Assembly (NCBI GenBank): GCA_035534235.1 | Contig: DATLSH010000033.1 | Location: 1-64,000 of the forward strand | DNA: 64,000 nucleotides | Direction of reading: 5' to 3' | From: Bog-473 sp035534235 | Lineage (GTDB): Bacteria; Actinomycetota; Acidimicrobiia; Acidimicrobiales; RAAP-2 | Shown here: piece by piece, positions 35,501-45,033 of the stretch | Layout of the letters: every line of letters starts with the position of its first letter | Numbering within the stretch: the first letter of the stretch is position 1 | The notes under the pieces: generated by a model | The model's database searches: none | The model's input: only the letters and a program-made list of their open reading frames with translations | What the model was told of the DNA's origin: nothing | Translations under genes and position numbers: made by a program

Positions 35501-36644
35501 CGGAACCCGAGGACGCGGCACTGAGGGTCACAGGTGCAACATAGAGGTCCCGGGTACCCCCGCATGGATTCCCGGCACACCCCGTCCAGGCCGCGAAGTC
35601 AAGCCAGTACCGGCCCCCCTGGTCCTGAAACCACGATCCTCCACCCGGACCGGCGACATTGCCGTAGGACGACACGATGGGGTTGGGATCGTTCTGCGTG
35701 CATGGCCCGACCGGTGATGAGCAGACGGCGTAGCCCTCCGAGTAGGACGGCGAGGTGTAGGTACCCGCCGCGAAGAGGAGGAAGTAATAGCCGTTGACGG
35801 CCAATATGGACGGGTCCTCCACCGTGGTCTCCCAGGGGTGAGCCACGGTGTCGTTGTAGAAGAGCTGGGTCGGGCTGGATCCCGGCAGGAACGTGGTCGC
35901 ATCGGCCGGATTGAGCTCCTCGGCCATGATGCGGGCCGGCGCCGACGATCCTCCGTCGTTGGACTTCCAGACCAGCCAGGGGCTGCCGGTGGCCGGATCG
36001 ATGTAGGGGGCGGGATCGATGGTGCCCAGACCGTCCCCCGGGCACCAGAGCGGTCCCCCGCTGTCGGTGAAGGCGGCGCCGGTCGGCGAGATGCTCGGCG
36101 CCGTGGCCACCGCCAGGCAGTCGTAGCCGGTATCGCTGGCGTGTCCGGACTGGGCGGCGTCGTAGAACATGATCCACTGGTTGTTGAAGAAGAAGACCCC
36201 CGGGGAAGTCTGGGTGTTGGTCTGCTCCCAGGAGGCTGGGTTGGGCAGCGCGGTCGACCCGTAGTTCTGGCCGGTGTAGCTGCGCCAGCCCGCGCTCGGA
36301 CTGCCCGAGGTGTCCACCAAGACCTGGATGTGATTGCCCAACGGCGTGCCGGTGGTGAAGGCGTAATACGTGCCCGCCGACTCAATGACGTCGGGGTCCC
36401 CGGCATCGTGACCGGGGAAGGCCGACGATCCCGGGAGGGAAACGGTGAAGCTGAAGGAACCGTGGGGACGTAGCGCCGCACGGGTTTCCGGAGCGGTGGC
36501 GGCGAGCGTCCCGGACGTGAGCAGGACCAGGTTCAGCGTGCCGGCCAGGGCCAGCCCCGGCCCCAGTCCCCGTCGGACGGCGCCTGACGCGCCCCGGTGT
36601 CTCAGCCGAGCCCCTTCACGATGGCCACCATCTTCTCGCCGCAC
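34746..36644 (-). CDS. Secreted glycoside hydrolase family 43-like protein with six C-terminal repeats
   Basis: 632 residues from GTG 36644, the only usable in-frame start; it overlaps the 3' end of sucD by 43 bases. A basic N-terminus and hydrophobic segment (about 24-51) look like a signal peptide. Residues about 75-370 resemble the five-bladed GH43 propeller, with acidic motifs HDAGDPDV (79-86), DPAPYIDP and VEDPSIL in the order of the catalytic base, pKa modulator and acid regions. Residues about 378-632 are six copies of a 42-residue repeat (GGYWLVASDGGIFSYGDA...). Similar repeats occur in secreted acidimicrobial proteins; they may bind wall or glycan. Substrate unknown. Confidence 0.7.
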   Translation of the reverse strand: MRREDGGHREGARLRHRGASGAVRRGLGPGLALAGTLNLVLLTSGTLAATAPETRAALRPHGSFSFTVSLPGSSAFPGHDAGDPDVIESAGTYYAFTTGTPLGNHIQVLVDTSGSPSAGWRSYTGQNYGSTALPNPASWEQTNTQTSPGVFFFNNQWIMFYDAAQSGHASDTGYDCLAVATAPSISPTGAAFTDSGGPLWCPGDGLGTIDPAPYIDPATGSPWLVWKSNDGGSSAPARIMAEELNPADATTFLPGSSPTQLFYNDTVAHPWETTVEDPSILAVNGYYFLLFAAGTYTSPSYSEGYAVCSSPVGPCTQNDPNPIVSSYGNVAGPGGGSWFQDQGGRYWLDFAAWTGCAGNPCGGTRDLYVAPVTLSAASSGSGGINKPAVGLALTPDSGGYWIAAQDGGIFSFGDAAFHGSAGAIALNKPIVGMAATPGGGGYWLVASDGGIFSYGDANFWGSAGAITLNKPIVGMAATRDGGGYWLVASDGGIFSYGDAAFHGSAGAIHLNKPIVGMAATTSGGGYWLVASDGGIFSYGDAAFWGSAGAITLNKPIVGMAATTTGGGYWLVASDGGIFSYGDAAFHGSAGAIVLNKPIVGMAATTTGGGYTLVASDGGIFTYGDASFFGSPA

Positions 36645-37492
36645 TCGGTCGGGTTCTGGGCCACGGCCACCCCGGCGGCGTTCAACGCGTCCATCTTGGC
36701 CTGTGCCGTGCCCTGAGAGCCCGAGATGATGGCTCCGGCGTGCCCCATCTTGCGCCCCGGGGGAGCGGTCACCCCGGCCACGTAGGCCGCCACGGGCTTG
36801 GTCATGGAGTTGGCGATGAACTCGGCCGCGCGCTCCTCCTCGGAGCCTCCGATCTCGCCGATCATCATGACGGCCTTGGTCTCGGGGTCGGCCTCAAAGG
36901 CGGCCAGGCAGTCGATGAAGTTGGTGCCCGGGACCGGGTCGCCCCCGATGCCGACACACGTGGTCTGCCCGATGCCCTGCTGGGAGAGCTCGTGCAGCGC
37001 CTGGTAGGTCAGGGTGCCCGACCGGCTCACGATGCCCACCGGCCCACCGGCCAGGGCGATGTCGCCCGAGGTGATGCCGATGTTGCACTTGCCGGGGGAG
37101 ATGATCCCCGGGCAGTTCGGCCCCAGCAACCGGGTGCCGGGAAACTCCTGGACCAGGCGGTTGTAGGCCAGCGCCTCGTCCTGGGCCGGGATGCCCTCGG
37201 TGATGCAGACGATGAAGGCGATGCCGGCCGCGGCCGCCTCCACAATGGCGTCGGCCGCGCCCCGCGGCGGCACCGAGATGAAGGACGCCGTGGCGCCCGT
37301 CTCCTTCACCGCCTCGGCCACCGAGGCGTAGACCGCGATGCCCTCGATGGTCTCGCCCCCCCGCTTGGGATTGGTCCCTCCGACCACTTTGGTGCCGTAG
37401 GCCTTGTTGCGCAGGCCGTGGAAGAGGCCCTGGCTGGTCGGGCTGATGCCCTGAATGACCACCTTGGTGGTCTCGTCGACGAAGATGCTCAC
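36602..37492 (-). CDS. sucD: Succinate-CoA ligase, alpha subunit
   Basis: 296 residues from ATG 37492. VVIQGISPTSQGLFH is the CoA-binding opening, GPNCPGIISPGKCNIGI lies in the phosphohistidine site, and GHAGAIISG carries the histidine that is phosphorylated in the alpha subunit. With SucC it makes ATP or GTP from succinyl-CoA in the TCA cycle. It follows sucC after 26 bases. Its last 43 bases are shared with the start of the GH43 gene. Confidence 0.95.
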   Translation of the reverse strand: MSIFVDETTKVVIQGISPTSQGLFHGLRNKAYGTKVVGGTNPKRGGETIEGIAVYASVAEAVKETGATASFISVPPRGAADAIVEAAAAGIAFIVCITEGIPAQDEALAYNRLVQEFPGTRLLGPNCPGIISPGKCNIGITSGDIALAGGPVGIVSRSGTLTYQALHELSQQGIGQTTCVGIGGDPVPGTNFIDCLAAFEADPETKAVMMIGEIGGSEEERAAEFIANSMTKPVAAYVAGVTAPPGRKMGHAGAIISGSQGTAQAKMDALNAAGVAVAQNPTECGEKMVAIVKGLG

Positions 37493-37518
37493 GTGATGTC
37501 CTTAGTTCCCTTCCGCCC

Positions 37519-38664
37519 CTAGGCCTGGGCCAGGGCGACTGCGTGGCGGGCGGCGTCGAGCATGGTGGGCTCGACGATCAACCGGTCGGATAGGTGTGCG
37601 GCCAGCAGCGCCCGCCCCTCGGTGGCATTGGTGCCGTCCAGGCGCATGACGACGGGCGAGCTGAGCTTCACCCGGCCGATGGCCTCAATGATCCCCTGGG
37701 CCACCTCGTCCACCCGGGTGATGCCACCGAAGATGTTGACCAGGATGGAGCGGACGGCCGGGTCGGCGTTGATCACTTCCAGCGCGGCGGCCATCACATC
37801 GGCGTTGGCCCCGCCCCCGATGTCGAGGAAGTTGGCCGCGGCGCCGCCGGCCTGGGTCACCACATCCAACGTGCTCATGGCCAGACCGGCGCCGTTGGCG
37901 ATGATGCCCACCGACCCGGCGAGCCCGATGTAATTGAGCCCCTTCTCCTTGGCCACCTTCTCCCGGGGGTCGACCTCGCCGTCGTCCGCCGCGTACTCCT
38001 CCCATTCGGGGTGGCGGTAGGTGGCGTTGTCGTCCAGGGTGACCTTGGCGTCGAGGGCGTGCACCTTGCCCTCGGGGGTCAGGATCAGCGGGTTGATCTC
38101 GGCCAGGTCGCAGTCGCCTTCGACATAGCAGTGGTAGAGGCGCACCAGCAGGGTGGCCGCCTGGGCGCGGGCCTCGGGATCTAGCGCGGCCCGGTCCACC
38201 CACTCCCGGGCCGCCTCCTCGGTGAGCCCGACCAGCGGATCGATCTGCAGCAGGGCGATGGCGTCGGGGTTGGTCACGGCGACCTCTTCTATCTCCACCC
38301 CGCCTTCGGCCGAGAGCATGCCCAGGTGCATCTTGTGGGGCCGGTCCAGGGTGAAGCTGGCGTAGTACTCCTTGGCGATGTCGGAGGCGTGCTCAATCCA
38401 GAGGCGCTTGACCACATGCCCCTTGATGTCGAGGCCGAGGATGTTTCCGGCGTGGAGGCGCACCTCGTCGGCGTCGGCGGCCAGCTTCACGCCGCCCGCC
38501 TTGCCCCGGCCGCCCACCTTCACCTGGGCCTTGACGACCACGGGGTAGCCGGCGGCATCGGCCTGGGCCAATGCCTCCTCCACGGTGTCGGCCACCCCCC
38601 CGGGGGAGATCGGGATGCCGAAACGGGCGAAGTACTGCTTGCCCTGGTATTCGTAGAGATCCAC
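37519..38664 (-). CDS. sucC: Succinate-CoA ligase, beta subunit
   Basis: 381 residues from GTG 38664, with GGAGAAGG upstream. MDLYEYQGKQYFARFGIP is the ATP-grasp beta-subunit opening. VVKAQVKVGGRGKAGGVKLA holds the nucleotide-contact lysine, DLAEINPLILTPEG the metal-binding residues, and NIFGGITRVDEVAQGI the CoA-side loop. It is the first gene of sucC-sucD and is preceded by 109 bases without a gene. Confidence 0.95.
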   Translation of the reverse strand: MDLYEYQGKQYFARFGIPISPGGVADTVEEALAQADAAGYPVVVKAQVKVGGRGKAGGVKLAADADEVRLHAGNILGLDIKGHVVKRLWIEHASDIAKEYYASFTLDRPHKMHLGMLSAEGGVEIEEVAVTNPDAIALLQIDPLVGLTEEAAREWVDRAALDPEARAQAATLLVRLYHCYVEGDCDLAEINPLILTPEGKVHALDAKVTLDDNATYRHPEWEEYAADDGEVDPREKVAKEKGLNYIGLAGSVGIIANGAGLAMSTLDVVTQAGGAAANFLDIGGGANADVMAAALEVINADPAVRSILVNIFGGITRVDEVAQGIIEAIGRVKLSSPVVMRLDGTNATEGRALLAAHLSDRLIVEPTMLDAARHAVALAQA

Positions 38665-38773
38665 TGCGATACCTTCTCCTTACTTTGGTGCTTTGGTTGC
38701 TCGGGGTCGTTTCTTAGGGTCGTGGCGTGGGCGAGGGGACGGTGGGACGGGGCGGGGCCCCGGGGCCCGGAGG

Positions 38774-39187
38774 TCAGCGGTCGAGCGCCTCCCGCTCGTC
38801 GAGGGCCTGGCCGAGCCAGCTGCCGATGGAATCGAGCGGCGCACCCGGGGTGAAGACGGCGGCCACCCCCTGTTCCTTCAGAACCGGGATGTCGGCTTCG
38901 GGGATGATCCCGCCCACCACGACCAGAACGTCGGAGCGCCCCTCGTCGGCCAGGAGCTTGACCACGCGGGGCACCAGGGTCAGGTGGGCTCCGGAGAGCA
39001 GGGAGAGCCCCACGGCATCGGCGTCCTCCTGGACCACGGCCTGGACCACCTGCTCGGGAGTCTGATGCAGCCCGGTGTAGACCACCTCGAAGCCGCTGTC
39101 GCGCAACGCCCGGGCGATCACCTTGGCCCCCCTATCGTGGCCATCGAGCCCTGGCTTGGCGACGATCACCCTGTAGGGACGCATCAT
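38774..39187 (-). CDS. Cobalamin-binding (methylmalonyl-CoA mutase C-terminal) domain protein
   Basis: 137 residues, with ATG at 39187 or 39184. The B12-binding signature is complete: KPGLDGHDRGAKVIARAL (DxHxxG with the cobalt-ligand histidine) followed by GLSLLSGAH and VGGIIPEADI. Stand-alone proteins of this kind are the small subunit of two-part methylmalonyl-, ethylmalonyl- or 2-hydroxyisobutyryl-CoA mutases. The large subunit is not in this window. Location beside sucC fits a path that delivers succinyl-CoA, but this is inference. Confidence 0.85.
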   Translation of the reverse strand: MMRPYRVIVAKPGLDGHDRGAKVIARALRDSGFEVVYTGLHQTPEQVVQAVVQEDADAVGLSLLSGAHLTLVPRVVKLLADEGRSDVLVVVGGIIPEADIPVLKEQGVAAVFTPGAPLDSIGSWLGQALDEREALDR

Positions 39188-39247
39188 GGAGCCCCCATGC
39201 TAGGGACGCCCTGGGTAAGGCGCCAGACCGGGAATGGCCATGCCGTC

Positions 39248-41467
39248 CTAGGCCCGGTGCAGCGGAGTGGCCGAAAGGAGCAGGCTCTTCTTGCCCACCG
39301 ACTCGAAGTCCACCGTGGCCTGGGCCCGGGAGCCCTCGCCCTTGGTGTCGATGACGGTGCCGGGGCCCCAGTGGTCGTGGACCACCTCGTCCCCGGCCAC
39401 CAGGCCCAGGTCCTCGGCCCCGCTGCTGGCCCGGGGACCGGCCGGGCGCGGCACCAGGGGGGCGCTGGCCAGGTAGGACGAGCCGGGCCGGGACTCTGTG
39501 GAGAGGTCACGGGCCGCTCTGGTGGTGACCAGCCCCACGTCCCTGATCAGCTCGGAGGGCAGCTCGGAGAGGAAGCGGCTGGGCATGGCGTGCTGGGTCC
39601 GCCCCCAGATGGTGCGCACCCAGGCGTGCGAGACGGCCAGGTGGCGCCGGGCCCGCGTGATGCCCACATAGAAGAGGCGACGCTCCTCCTCCAGCTCGGT
39701 CGGCTCAGCCAGCGAGCGGAAGTGGGGGAAGATCCCGTCCTCCAGGCCGACCACGAACACGGCCGGGAACTCCAGCCCCTTGGCCGTGTGCAGCGTCATG
39801 AGGGAGACCCGGGTGCCGTCGCCGTCGAGCTCGTCGGAGTCGGCCACCAGAGCAACTGTTTCCAGAAAGCCGACCACGTCGTCGAACTCACCCGCCACCG
39901 ACGCCAGCTCGGCGATGTTCTCAATGCGCCCGTCCGCCTCATGGGTGTGCTCGGCCACCAGCTCGGGCAGGTAGCCCGTCCGGTCGGCCACCAGCTGAAT
40001 GAAGTCGGCCGGGTTGACGGTGCTCACCAGGGGGCGCAACTCGGCCAGCCTTTTGGACAGCTCCTCGGCGCCCCGCAGCGCCTTGCCGGTGATGCCTGTC
40101 TCGGCGGCCCGGTCGATGGCCTGGCTGAAAGGGACCCGGTGGACCTGGGCCCAGGCGGCCATGCGGGCCACCGAGGTGTCGCCGATGCCCCGCTTGGGCA
40201 CGTTGACGATCCGGCGGGCCGACACCTCGTCGTCGGGATTGGCCAGGACGCGCACGTAGGCCAGGATGTCCTTGACCTCGCGACGGTCGTAGAACTTGGC
40301 CCCGCCCACCACCACGTAGGGGATGCCGGTGAAAATGAAGGAGTCCTCAAGCGCCCGGCTCTGGGCGTTGGTGCGGTAGAAGACGGCGACGTCGCCCCAG
40401 GCCAGGGACTCGGCGGCGCGCAGGCGCAGGATCTCGCCCGAGACCCACGAGGCCTCGTCGCGTTCGTCCTCGGCCCGGTAGCGCAGCACCGGCTCGCCCG
40501 GGTCCCCCACCGTGAAGAGCTCCTTGGCCGGCCGGCCCAGGTTGTTGGCGATGACCGCGTTGGCGGCGCGCAGGATCGTGGCGGTGGAGCGGAAGTTCTG
40601 CTCAAGGAGGATGGTGGTGGCGTCGGGGAAGGCGCGTTCGAACTCCAGGATGTTGCGGATGTCGGCGCCCCGCCAGCGGTAGACCGACTGGTCGGAGTCG
40701 CCCACCACGCAGACGTTGCGCTGCGCCTGGCCCAGCAGCTGGACGATGGCGTTCTGGGCCCGGTTGGTGTCCTGGAACTCGTCCACCAGGATGTGGCTGA
40801 ACCGCTCCTGGTAGGCCGCCCGCACGTCCTCGCAGGCCTGCAGGAGGTTGGCCGTCACCATCAGGAGGTCGTCGAAGTCGAGGGCGTTGGCGGCCAGCAG
40901 GCGCTGCTGGTACTCGGTGTAGACGTCGGCGATGCGCCTCTGGAAGGGGTCGGGCTCGTGGTGCGCCCGGTCACGGAAGGCTTCGAAGTCCAAGAGCTCG
41001 GCCTTGGCCTGGCTGATGACGGCCGCGGTGGCCCGCGGGGGGAGGCGCTTGGAGTCCAGGCCCAGCTCGGAGGTGATCATCTCAATGAGGCGCCGCGAGT
41101 CGGTGTCGTCGTAGACGGTGAACGAGGACCGGTAGCCGAGCCGGTCGGCGTGGCTGCGCAGGATGCGCAGGCAGGCGGAGTGGAAGGTGGAGACCCACAT
41201 CTTCTCGCCCGGCGGGCCGACCAGCCCGGTGACCCGGCTGCGCATCTCCCCCGCCGCCTTGTTGGTGAATGTGATGGCCAGCACGCCCCAGGGCGGCGCG
41301 TCCCCCGTCGCCAGCAGGTGGGCGATGCGGCGCGTCAGCACCCGCGTCTTGCCCGAACCCGCTCCGGCGACCACCAAGAGGGGCCCGCCCCGGTGCTCGA
41401 CTGCAGCGCGCTGAGGCAGGGTCAGGTCATCGACCAGCCGGGTGGGGCTCAGCGCGAGGTCGCTCAC
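39248..41467 (-). CDS. pcrA: UvrD/PcrA-type superfamily 1 DNA helicase
   Basis: About 739 residues. GTG 41467 makes the usual GTGA overlap with guaA; ATG 41473 would add two residues. Helicase motifs appear in order: LTLPQRAAV (Q motif), GAGSGKTR (motif I, about 35-42), TFTNKAAGEM (Ia), LVDEFQDTNRAQ (II), GDSDQSVYRWRGA (III), EQNFRS (IV), LMTLHTAKGLEFPAVFVVG (V) and VGITRAR (VI). The C-terminus ends in a small Tudor-like domain (about 675-739) as in Gram-positive PcrA, which contacts RNA polymerase. It unwinds DNA in repair and removes blocks to replication. Confidence 0.93.
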   Translation of the reverse strand: MSDLALSPTRLVDDLTLPQRAAVEHRGGPLLVVAGAGSGKTRVLTRRIAHLLATGDAPPWGVLAITFTNKAAGEMRSRVTGLVGPPGEKMWVSTFHSACLRILRSHADRLGYRSSFTVYDDTDSRRLIEMITSELGLDSKRLPPRATAAVISQAKAELLDFEAFRDRAHHEPDPFQRRIADVYTEYQQRLLAANALDFDDLLMVTANLLQACEDVRAAYQERFSHILVDEFQDTNRAQNAIVQLLGQAQRNVCVVGDSDQSVYRWRGADIRNILEFERAFPDATTILLEQNFRSTATILRAANAVIANNLGRPAKELFTVGDPGEPVLRYRAEDERDEASWVSGEILRLRAAESLAWGDVAVFYRTNAQSRALEDSFIFTGIPYVVVGGAKFYDRREVKDILAYVRVLANPDDEVSARRIVNVPKRGIGDTSVARMAAWAQVHRVPFSQAIDRAAETGITGKALRGAEELSKRLAELRPLVSTVNPADFIQLVADRTGYLPELVAEHTHEADGRIENIAELASVAGEFDDVVGFLETVALVADSDELDGDGTRVSLMTLHTAKGLEFPAVFVVGLEDGIFPHFRSLAEPTELEEERRLFYVGITRARRHLAVSHAWVRTIWGRTQHAMPSRFLSELPSELIRDVGLVTTRAARDLSTESRPGSSYLASAPLVPRPAGPRASSGAEDLGLVAGDEVVHDHWGPGTVIDTKGEGSRAQATVDFESVGKKSLLLSATPLHRA

Positions 41468-43011
41468 TCCCATTCAATGGTCCCGGGTGGCTTCGACGTG
41501 ACATCGAGGGCCACCCGGTTGACGCCCTCGACCTCGTTGATGATGCGCGAGGCGATCCGCTCCACCAGGTCGTAGGGCAGCCGGGCCCAGTCCGCCGTCA
41601 TAGCGTCGTCACTGGTGACGGCCCGGATGACGATGGGGTAGGCGTAGGTGCGGCCGTCGCCCATGACGCCGACGGTCTGCACGGCCGGCATCACGGCGAA
41701 GCTCTGCCACAGCTGGCGGTAGAGGCCGGCCCGGCGGATCTCCTCGACCACCACCGCGTCGGCGTTGCGCAGGATCTCGGCCCGCTCCGGTGTGACCTCG
41801 CCGATGATCCGCACCCCGAGGCCCGGTCCGGGGAAGGGTTGGCGCCAGACGATCTCATGGGGCAGGCCGAGCTCCTCACCCACCGCCCGCACCTCGTCCT
41901 TGAAGAGGAGGCGCAGGGGCTCCACCAGGTCGAAGGCCAGGTCGTCCGGCAGCCCGCCCACGTTGTGGTGGGACTTGATGTTGGCCGCCGTGTCACTGCC
42001 CGACTCGATCACGTCGGGGTAGAGGGTGCCCTGCACGAGGAACCGGGGCCCGGCGTCGCCGTCCCCCGCCCCGAGGTCGCGCGCCACCTCCTCGAAGATG
42101 CGGATGAAAAGCTCGCCGATGATCTTGCGCTTGCGCTCGGGGTCAGTCACCCCGGCCAGGGCGGCGAAGTAGCGGTCCATGGCCTTGACGTGGACCAGAT
42201 CGATCTGGAACTGGCGACGGAACGTGTCCTCGACCTGGTCCGCCTCCCCGGCCCGCATCAGCCCGGTGTCGACGAAGACGCACGTCAGTTGGTCGCCTAT
42301 GGCCTTGTGCACCAGTGCGGCCGCCACGGCCGAGTCGACGCCGCCGCTCAACGCGCACAGGACCCGTTCGCTCCCGACCTGGGCCCGCACGGCCGCCACC
42401 TGCTGCTCAATGATGGAGACATGGGTCCAGCCGGGGAGGCACCCGCAGACGTCGAGGAGGAAGCGTTCGAACACCTCGCTGCCCCGGTCGGTGTGCACAA
42501 CCTCGGGATGGAACTGCACCGCGAAGAGGCGGCGGTCGGGGTCGTGCATGGCCGCGATGGGCGCCCCCGGGCTGGTGGCAGTGGCCACGAAGCCGGTGGG
42601 AGCGGCGGTGACGGCGTCCCCGTGGCTCATCCACACCTCCGACCTGGACGGCCAGTCCGGGCACAGCGGCGAGGAGCCGGTCAGCGTGAGCTCGGTGCGC
42701 CCGTACTCCCCCTGGCCGGTGCGCGACACGGTGCCGCCCAACTGCAACGCCATGAGCTGCGCGCCGTAGCAGAGCCCGAGGATGGGGATGCCGAGGTCGT
42801 AGATGCCGGGGTCGATGCTGGGTGCCGGGGTCTCGTAGACCGATTTGGGACCGCCCGAGAAGATGATGCCCTTGGGCCGGCGGGCCCGGACCTCGGCCAC
42901 CGTGATGGACGAGGAGACGATCTCCGAGTAGACGTGCGCCTCGCGCACCCGGCGGGCAATCAGCCGGGCGTACTGGGCCCCGAAGTCGACGACGAGGACG
43001 GTGTCGGTCAC
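41464..43011 (-). CDS. guaA: GMP synthase (glutamine-hydrolysing)
   Basis: 515 residues from GTG 43011. Class I glutamine amidotransferase motifs: GLCYGAQLMA with the catalytic cysteine, and VQFHPEVVHT with the histidine and glutamate. The ATP-pyrophosphatase P-loop is ALSGGVDSAV (about 221-230), and the C-terminal dimer domain ends PPGTIEWE as in most GuaA. It converts XMP to GMP. It lies 10 bases after guaB3 and overlaps pcrA. Confidence 0.95.
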   Translation of the reverse strand: MTDTVLVVDFGAQYARLIARRVREAHVYSEIVSSSITVAEVRARRPKGIIFSGGPKSVYETPAPSIDPGIYDLGIPILGLCYGAQLMALQLGGTVSRTGQGEYGRTELTLTGSSPLCPDWPSRSEVWMSHGDAVTAAPTGFVATATSPGAPIAAMHDPDRRLFAVQFHPEVVHTDRGSEVFERFLLDVCGCLPGWTHVSIIEQQVAAVRAQVGSERVLCALSGGVDSAVAAALVHKAIGDQLTCVFVDTGLMRAGEADQVEDTFRRQFQIDLVHVKAMDRYFAALAGVTDPERKRKIIGELFIRIFEEVARDLGAGDGDAGPRFLVQGTLYPDVIESGSDTAANIKSHHNVGGLPDDLAFDLVEPLRLLFKDEVRAVGEELGLPHEIVWRQPFPGPGLGVRIIGEVTPERAEILRNADAVVVEEIRRAGLYRQLWQSFAVMPAVQTVGVMGDGRTYAYPIVIRAVTSDDAMTADWARLPYDLVERIASRIINEVEGVNRVALDVTSKPPGTIEWE

Positions 43012-43021
43012 CGGGTCCGGC

Positions 43022-44185
43022 TCAATGGCCCATGCCCACGCCCTGGGAGCGCTGGAAGAACTTCCCTTCGGTCTGCAGGGAGGGGGCGACCATCACCTCG
43101 GCCTTCTGGAATTCCTTGACCGTCTCGTAGCCACAGGTGGCCATGGCGGTCCGCAGGGCACCGAAGAGGTTCATGCGGCCGTCGTTCTCGTGGGCCGGGC
43201 CGAGGAGGATCTCGCGCAGGCTGCCCCGCACCGAGGTGCGCACGCGGGCGCCCCGGGGCAGGGTGGGGTGGAAGGTGGCCATGCCCCAGTGGAAGCCCCG
43301 GGCCGGCGCCTCGACCGCGGAGGACAGGGGCGAGCCCAGCATGACGGCGTCGGCCCCGCAGGCGATGGCCTTGGCGATGTCGCCGCCCTTGGACATCCCG
43401 CCGTCGGCGATGACGTGCACGTAGACGCCCGTCTCGTCCAGGTGGCGCATGCGCGCCCCCGCCACGTCGGCGATGGCGGTGGCCTGGGGCACGCCCAGAC
43501 CGAGGACGCCCCGGGTGGTGCAGGCGTTGCCGGGGCCGACGCCGACCAGGACTCCGACGGCGCCGGTGCGCATCAGGTGCAGGCCGGCTTGATACGAGGC
43601 GCAGCCCCCCACAATGACCGGGATGTCGAACTCCCGTATGAAGCGCTTGAGGTTGAGGGGCTCGGAGGTCTTGGAGACGTGCTCGGCCGAGACCACGGTG
43701 CCCTGTATGACGAGGATGTCGAGCTCGGCGTCCAGGCAGGCCGGCGCCAGGGACTCGGTGCGCTGGGGGGTGAGGGCTCCGGCCGTGGTGATGCCGGCCT
43801 CCTTCATCGTCCGGATGCGCTCGGACACCAGTTCGGGGATGATCGGCTCGCTGTACATCTGCTGCATGCGCGACGTGGCCTTCTCGTCGTCCAGCGTGCG
43901 GATCTCGTCGAAGAGGGGCGTGGGGTCCTCGTAGCGGGTCCACAGTCCCTCCAGGTTCAGCACGCCCAGCCCGCCGAGCCGGCCCAGCTCAATGGCGGTG
44001 GCCGGGCTCATGACGCCGTCCATGGCCGAGCCCAGCACCGGCAGGCCGAACCGGTAGGCGTCGATCTCCCAGGAGATGTCGACGTCCTCGGGGTCGCGCG
44101 TGCGCCGGCTGGGCACGATGGCGATGTCGTCAAACCCGTAGGCCTGCCGTCCGGACTTGAAAATGCCGATCTCGATCTCAGCCAC
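43022..44185 (-). CDS. guaB3: IMP dehydrogenase-family protein GuaB3
   Basis: 387 residues from GTG 44185, chosen because GGAGGG lies 7 bases upstream and GuaB3 proteins normally open with AEIEIG. GFDDIAIVPSRRTRDP, LGSAMDGVMSP, GGCASYQAGLHLMRTGAVGV and GPGNACTTRGVLGLG (catalytic cysteine loop) are present, while the CBS domains of true GuaB are absent. GuaB3 is an actinobacterial paralogue; some members have GMP reductase-like activity rather than IMP dehydrogenase activity. The immediate neighbour guaA supports a role in guanine nucleotide balance. Confidence 0.87.
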   Translation of the reverse strand: MAEIEIGIFKSGRQAYGFDDIAIVPSRRTRDPEDVDISWEIDAYRFGLPVLGSAMDGVMSPATAIELGRLGGLGVLNLEGLWTRYEDPTPLFDEIRTLDDEKATSRMQQMYSEPIIPELVSERIRTMKEAGITTAGALTPQRTESLAPACLDAELDILVIQGTVVSAEHVSKTSEPLNLKRFIREFDIPVIVGGCASYQAGLHLMRTGAVGVLVGVGPGNACTTRGVLGLGVPQATAIADVAGARMRHLDETGVYVHVIADGGMSKGGDIAKAIACGADAVMLGSPLSSAVEAPARGFHWGMATFHPTLPRGARVRTSVRGSLREILLGPAHENDGRMNLFGALRTAMATCGYETVKEFQKAEVMVAPSLQTEGKFFQRSQGVGMGH

Positions 44186-44383
44186 TTGTTCGCCCTCCGG
44201 CATTCGTGGGGCCGGTACGGCTCACGGTCCACACCGGCAGGTCAATAGCGAACGCCGGGCCGACACGCCGACGATCCACCACTTTACTTGTTGCGGGCCG
44301 CCCCCCGGGCCACCTCCGGTCCGCCTTCCCCCGGCCCGGGATCACCCCTGCCGGCCGGGCTGCCGGCGCGCGAGACTCCCGGC

Positions 44384-45031
44384 GTGCCGGAGAACCAGTC
44401 CCGCCAGGCCGTCGCCGCCGGCATGCGGGCCCTCCTCGCCACCCGGGCCGCCGAGGTCGCTTCCGGTGCCACCCCGGTGGGGTGGAAGGTCGGGATCAAC
44501 GTGGTGGCCTTCCAGGAGCACTTCGGCCTGGACGGTCCCGTCGTCGGCCACCTCACCGACGCCACCGTGCTGGAGCCCGGCCGGCCGATCGACATCGGTG
44601 GTTGGGAGCGCCCGGCGCTCGAGGTGGAGGTGGCCATCCGCATCGGAGCCAACGGGGGCGTGGCCTCGCTGGCCCCGGCCATCGAATTGGTGGATCTCGA
44701 CCTCGGCTTCGCCGATATCGGGCCCATCCTGGAGGGGAACATCTTCCACCGGGCCGTCCTCTTCGGCCCCGAGGTCACCGGCCTCGACATCGGTGGGCTT
44801 GCGGTGGGCGTGGATCGGGACGGCGCGCGCGTGGCCGAAGGGCGGTTGACCGAGCTGCCCGCGGTCACGGTCGAGGTGGTCCGCTCCTTCCTGCAGGGAC
44901 ACGGGGGGCGCCTGGCGCCCGGCGAGCGCATCATCGCCGGTTCACTCATCGCGCCACTGGCCATCGGGGCGGGGGACGATCTCGTGGTGACCTACGGGCC
45001 ATTGGGCTCACTCGCCGTTCGCTTCATCTGA
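44384..45031 (+). CDS. 2-keto-4-pentenoate hydratase-like (FAH superfamily) protein
   Basis: About 215 residues from GTG 44384; a longer reading from TTG 44288 adds a proline-rich stretch that does not look like family sequence. PVGWKVGINVVAFQEHFG, then ALEVEVAIRIGANGG (metal-ligand glutamates) and ELVDLDLGFADIGPILEGN match the hydratase/decarboxylase branch of the FAH fold used in meta-cleavage of aromatic compounds. Other catechol-degradation genes are absent, so the actual substrate is uncertain. Divergent from guaB3 across about 200 bases, which probably hold both promoters. Confidence 0.72.
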   Translation: MPENQSRQAVAAGMRALLATRAAEVASGATPVGWKVGINVVAFQEHFGLDGPVVGHLTDATVLEPGRPIDIGGWERPALEVEVAIRIGANGGVASLAPAIELVDLDLGFADIGPILEGNIFHRAVLFGPEVTGLDIGGLAVGVDRDGARVAEGRLTELPAVTVEVVRSFLQGHGGRLAPGERIIAGSLIAPLAIGAGDDLVVTYGPLGSLAVRFI

Positions 45032-45033
45032 GG

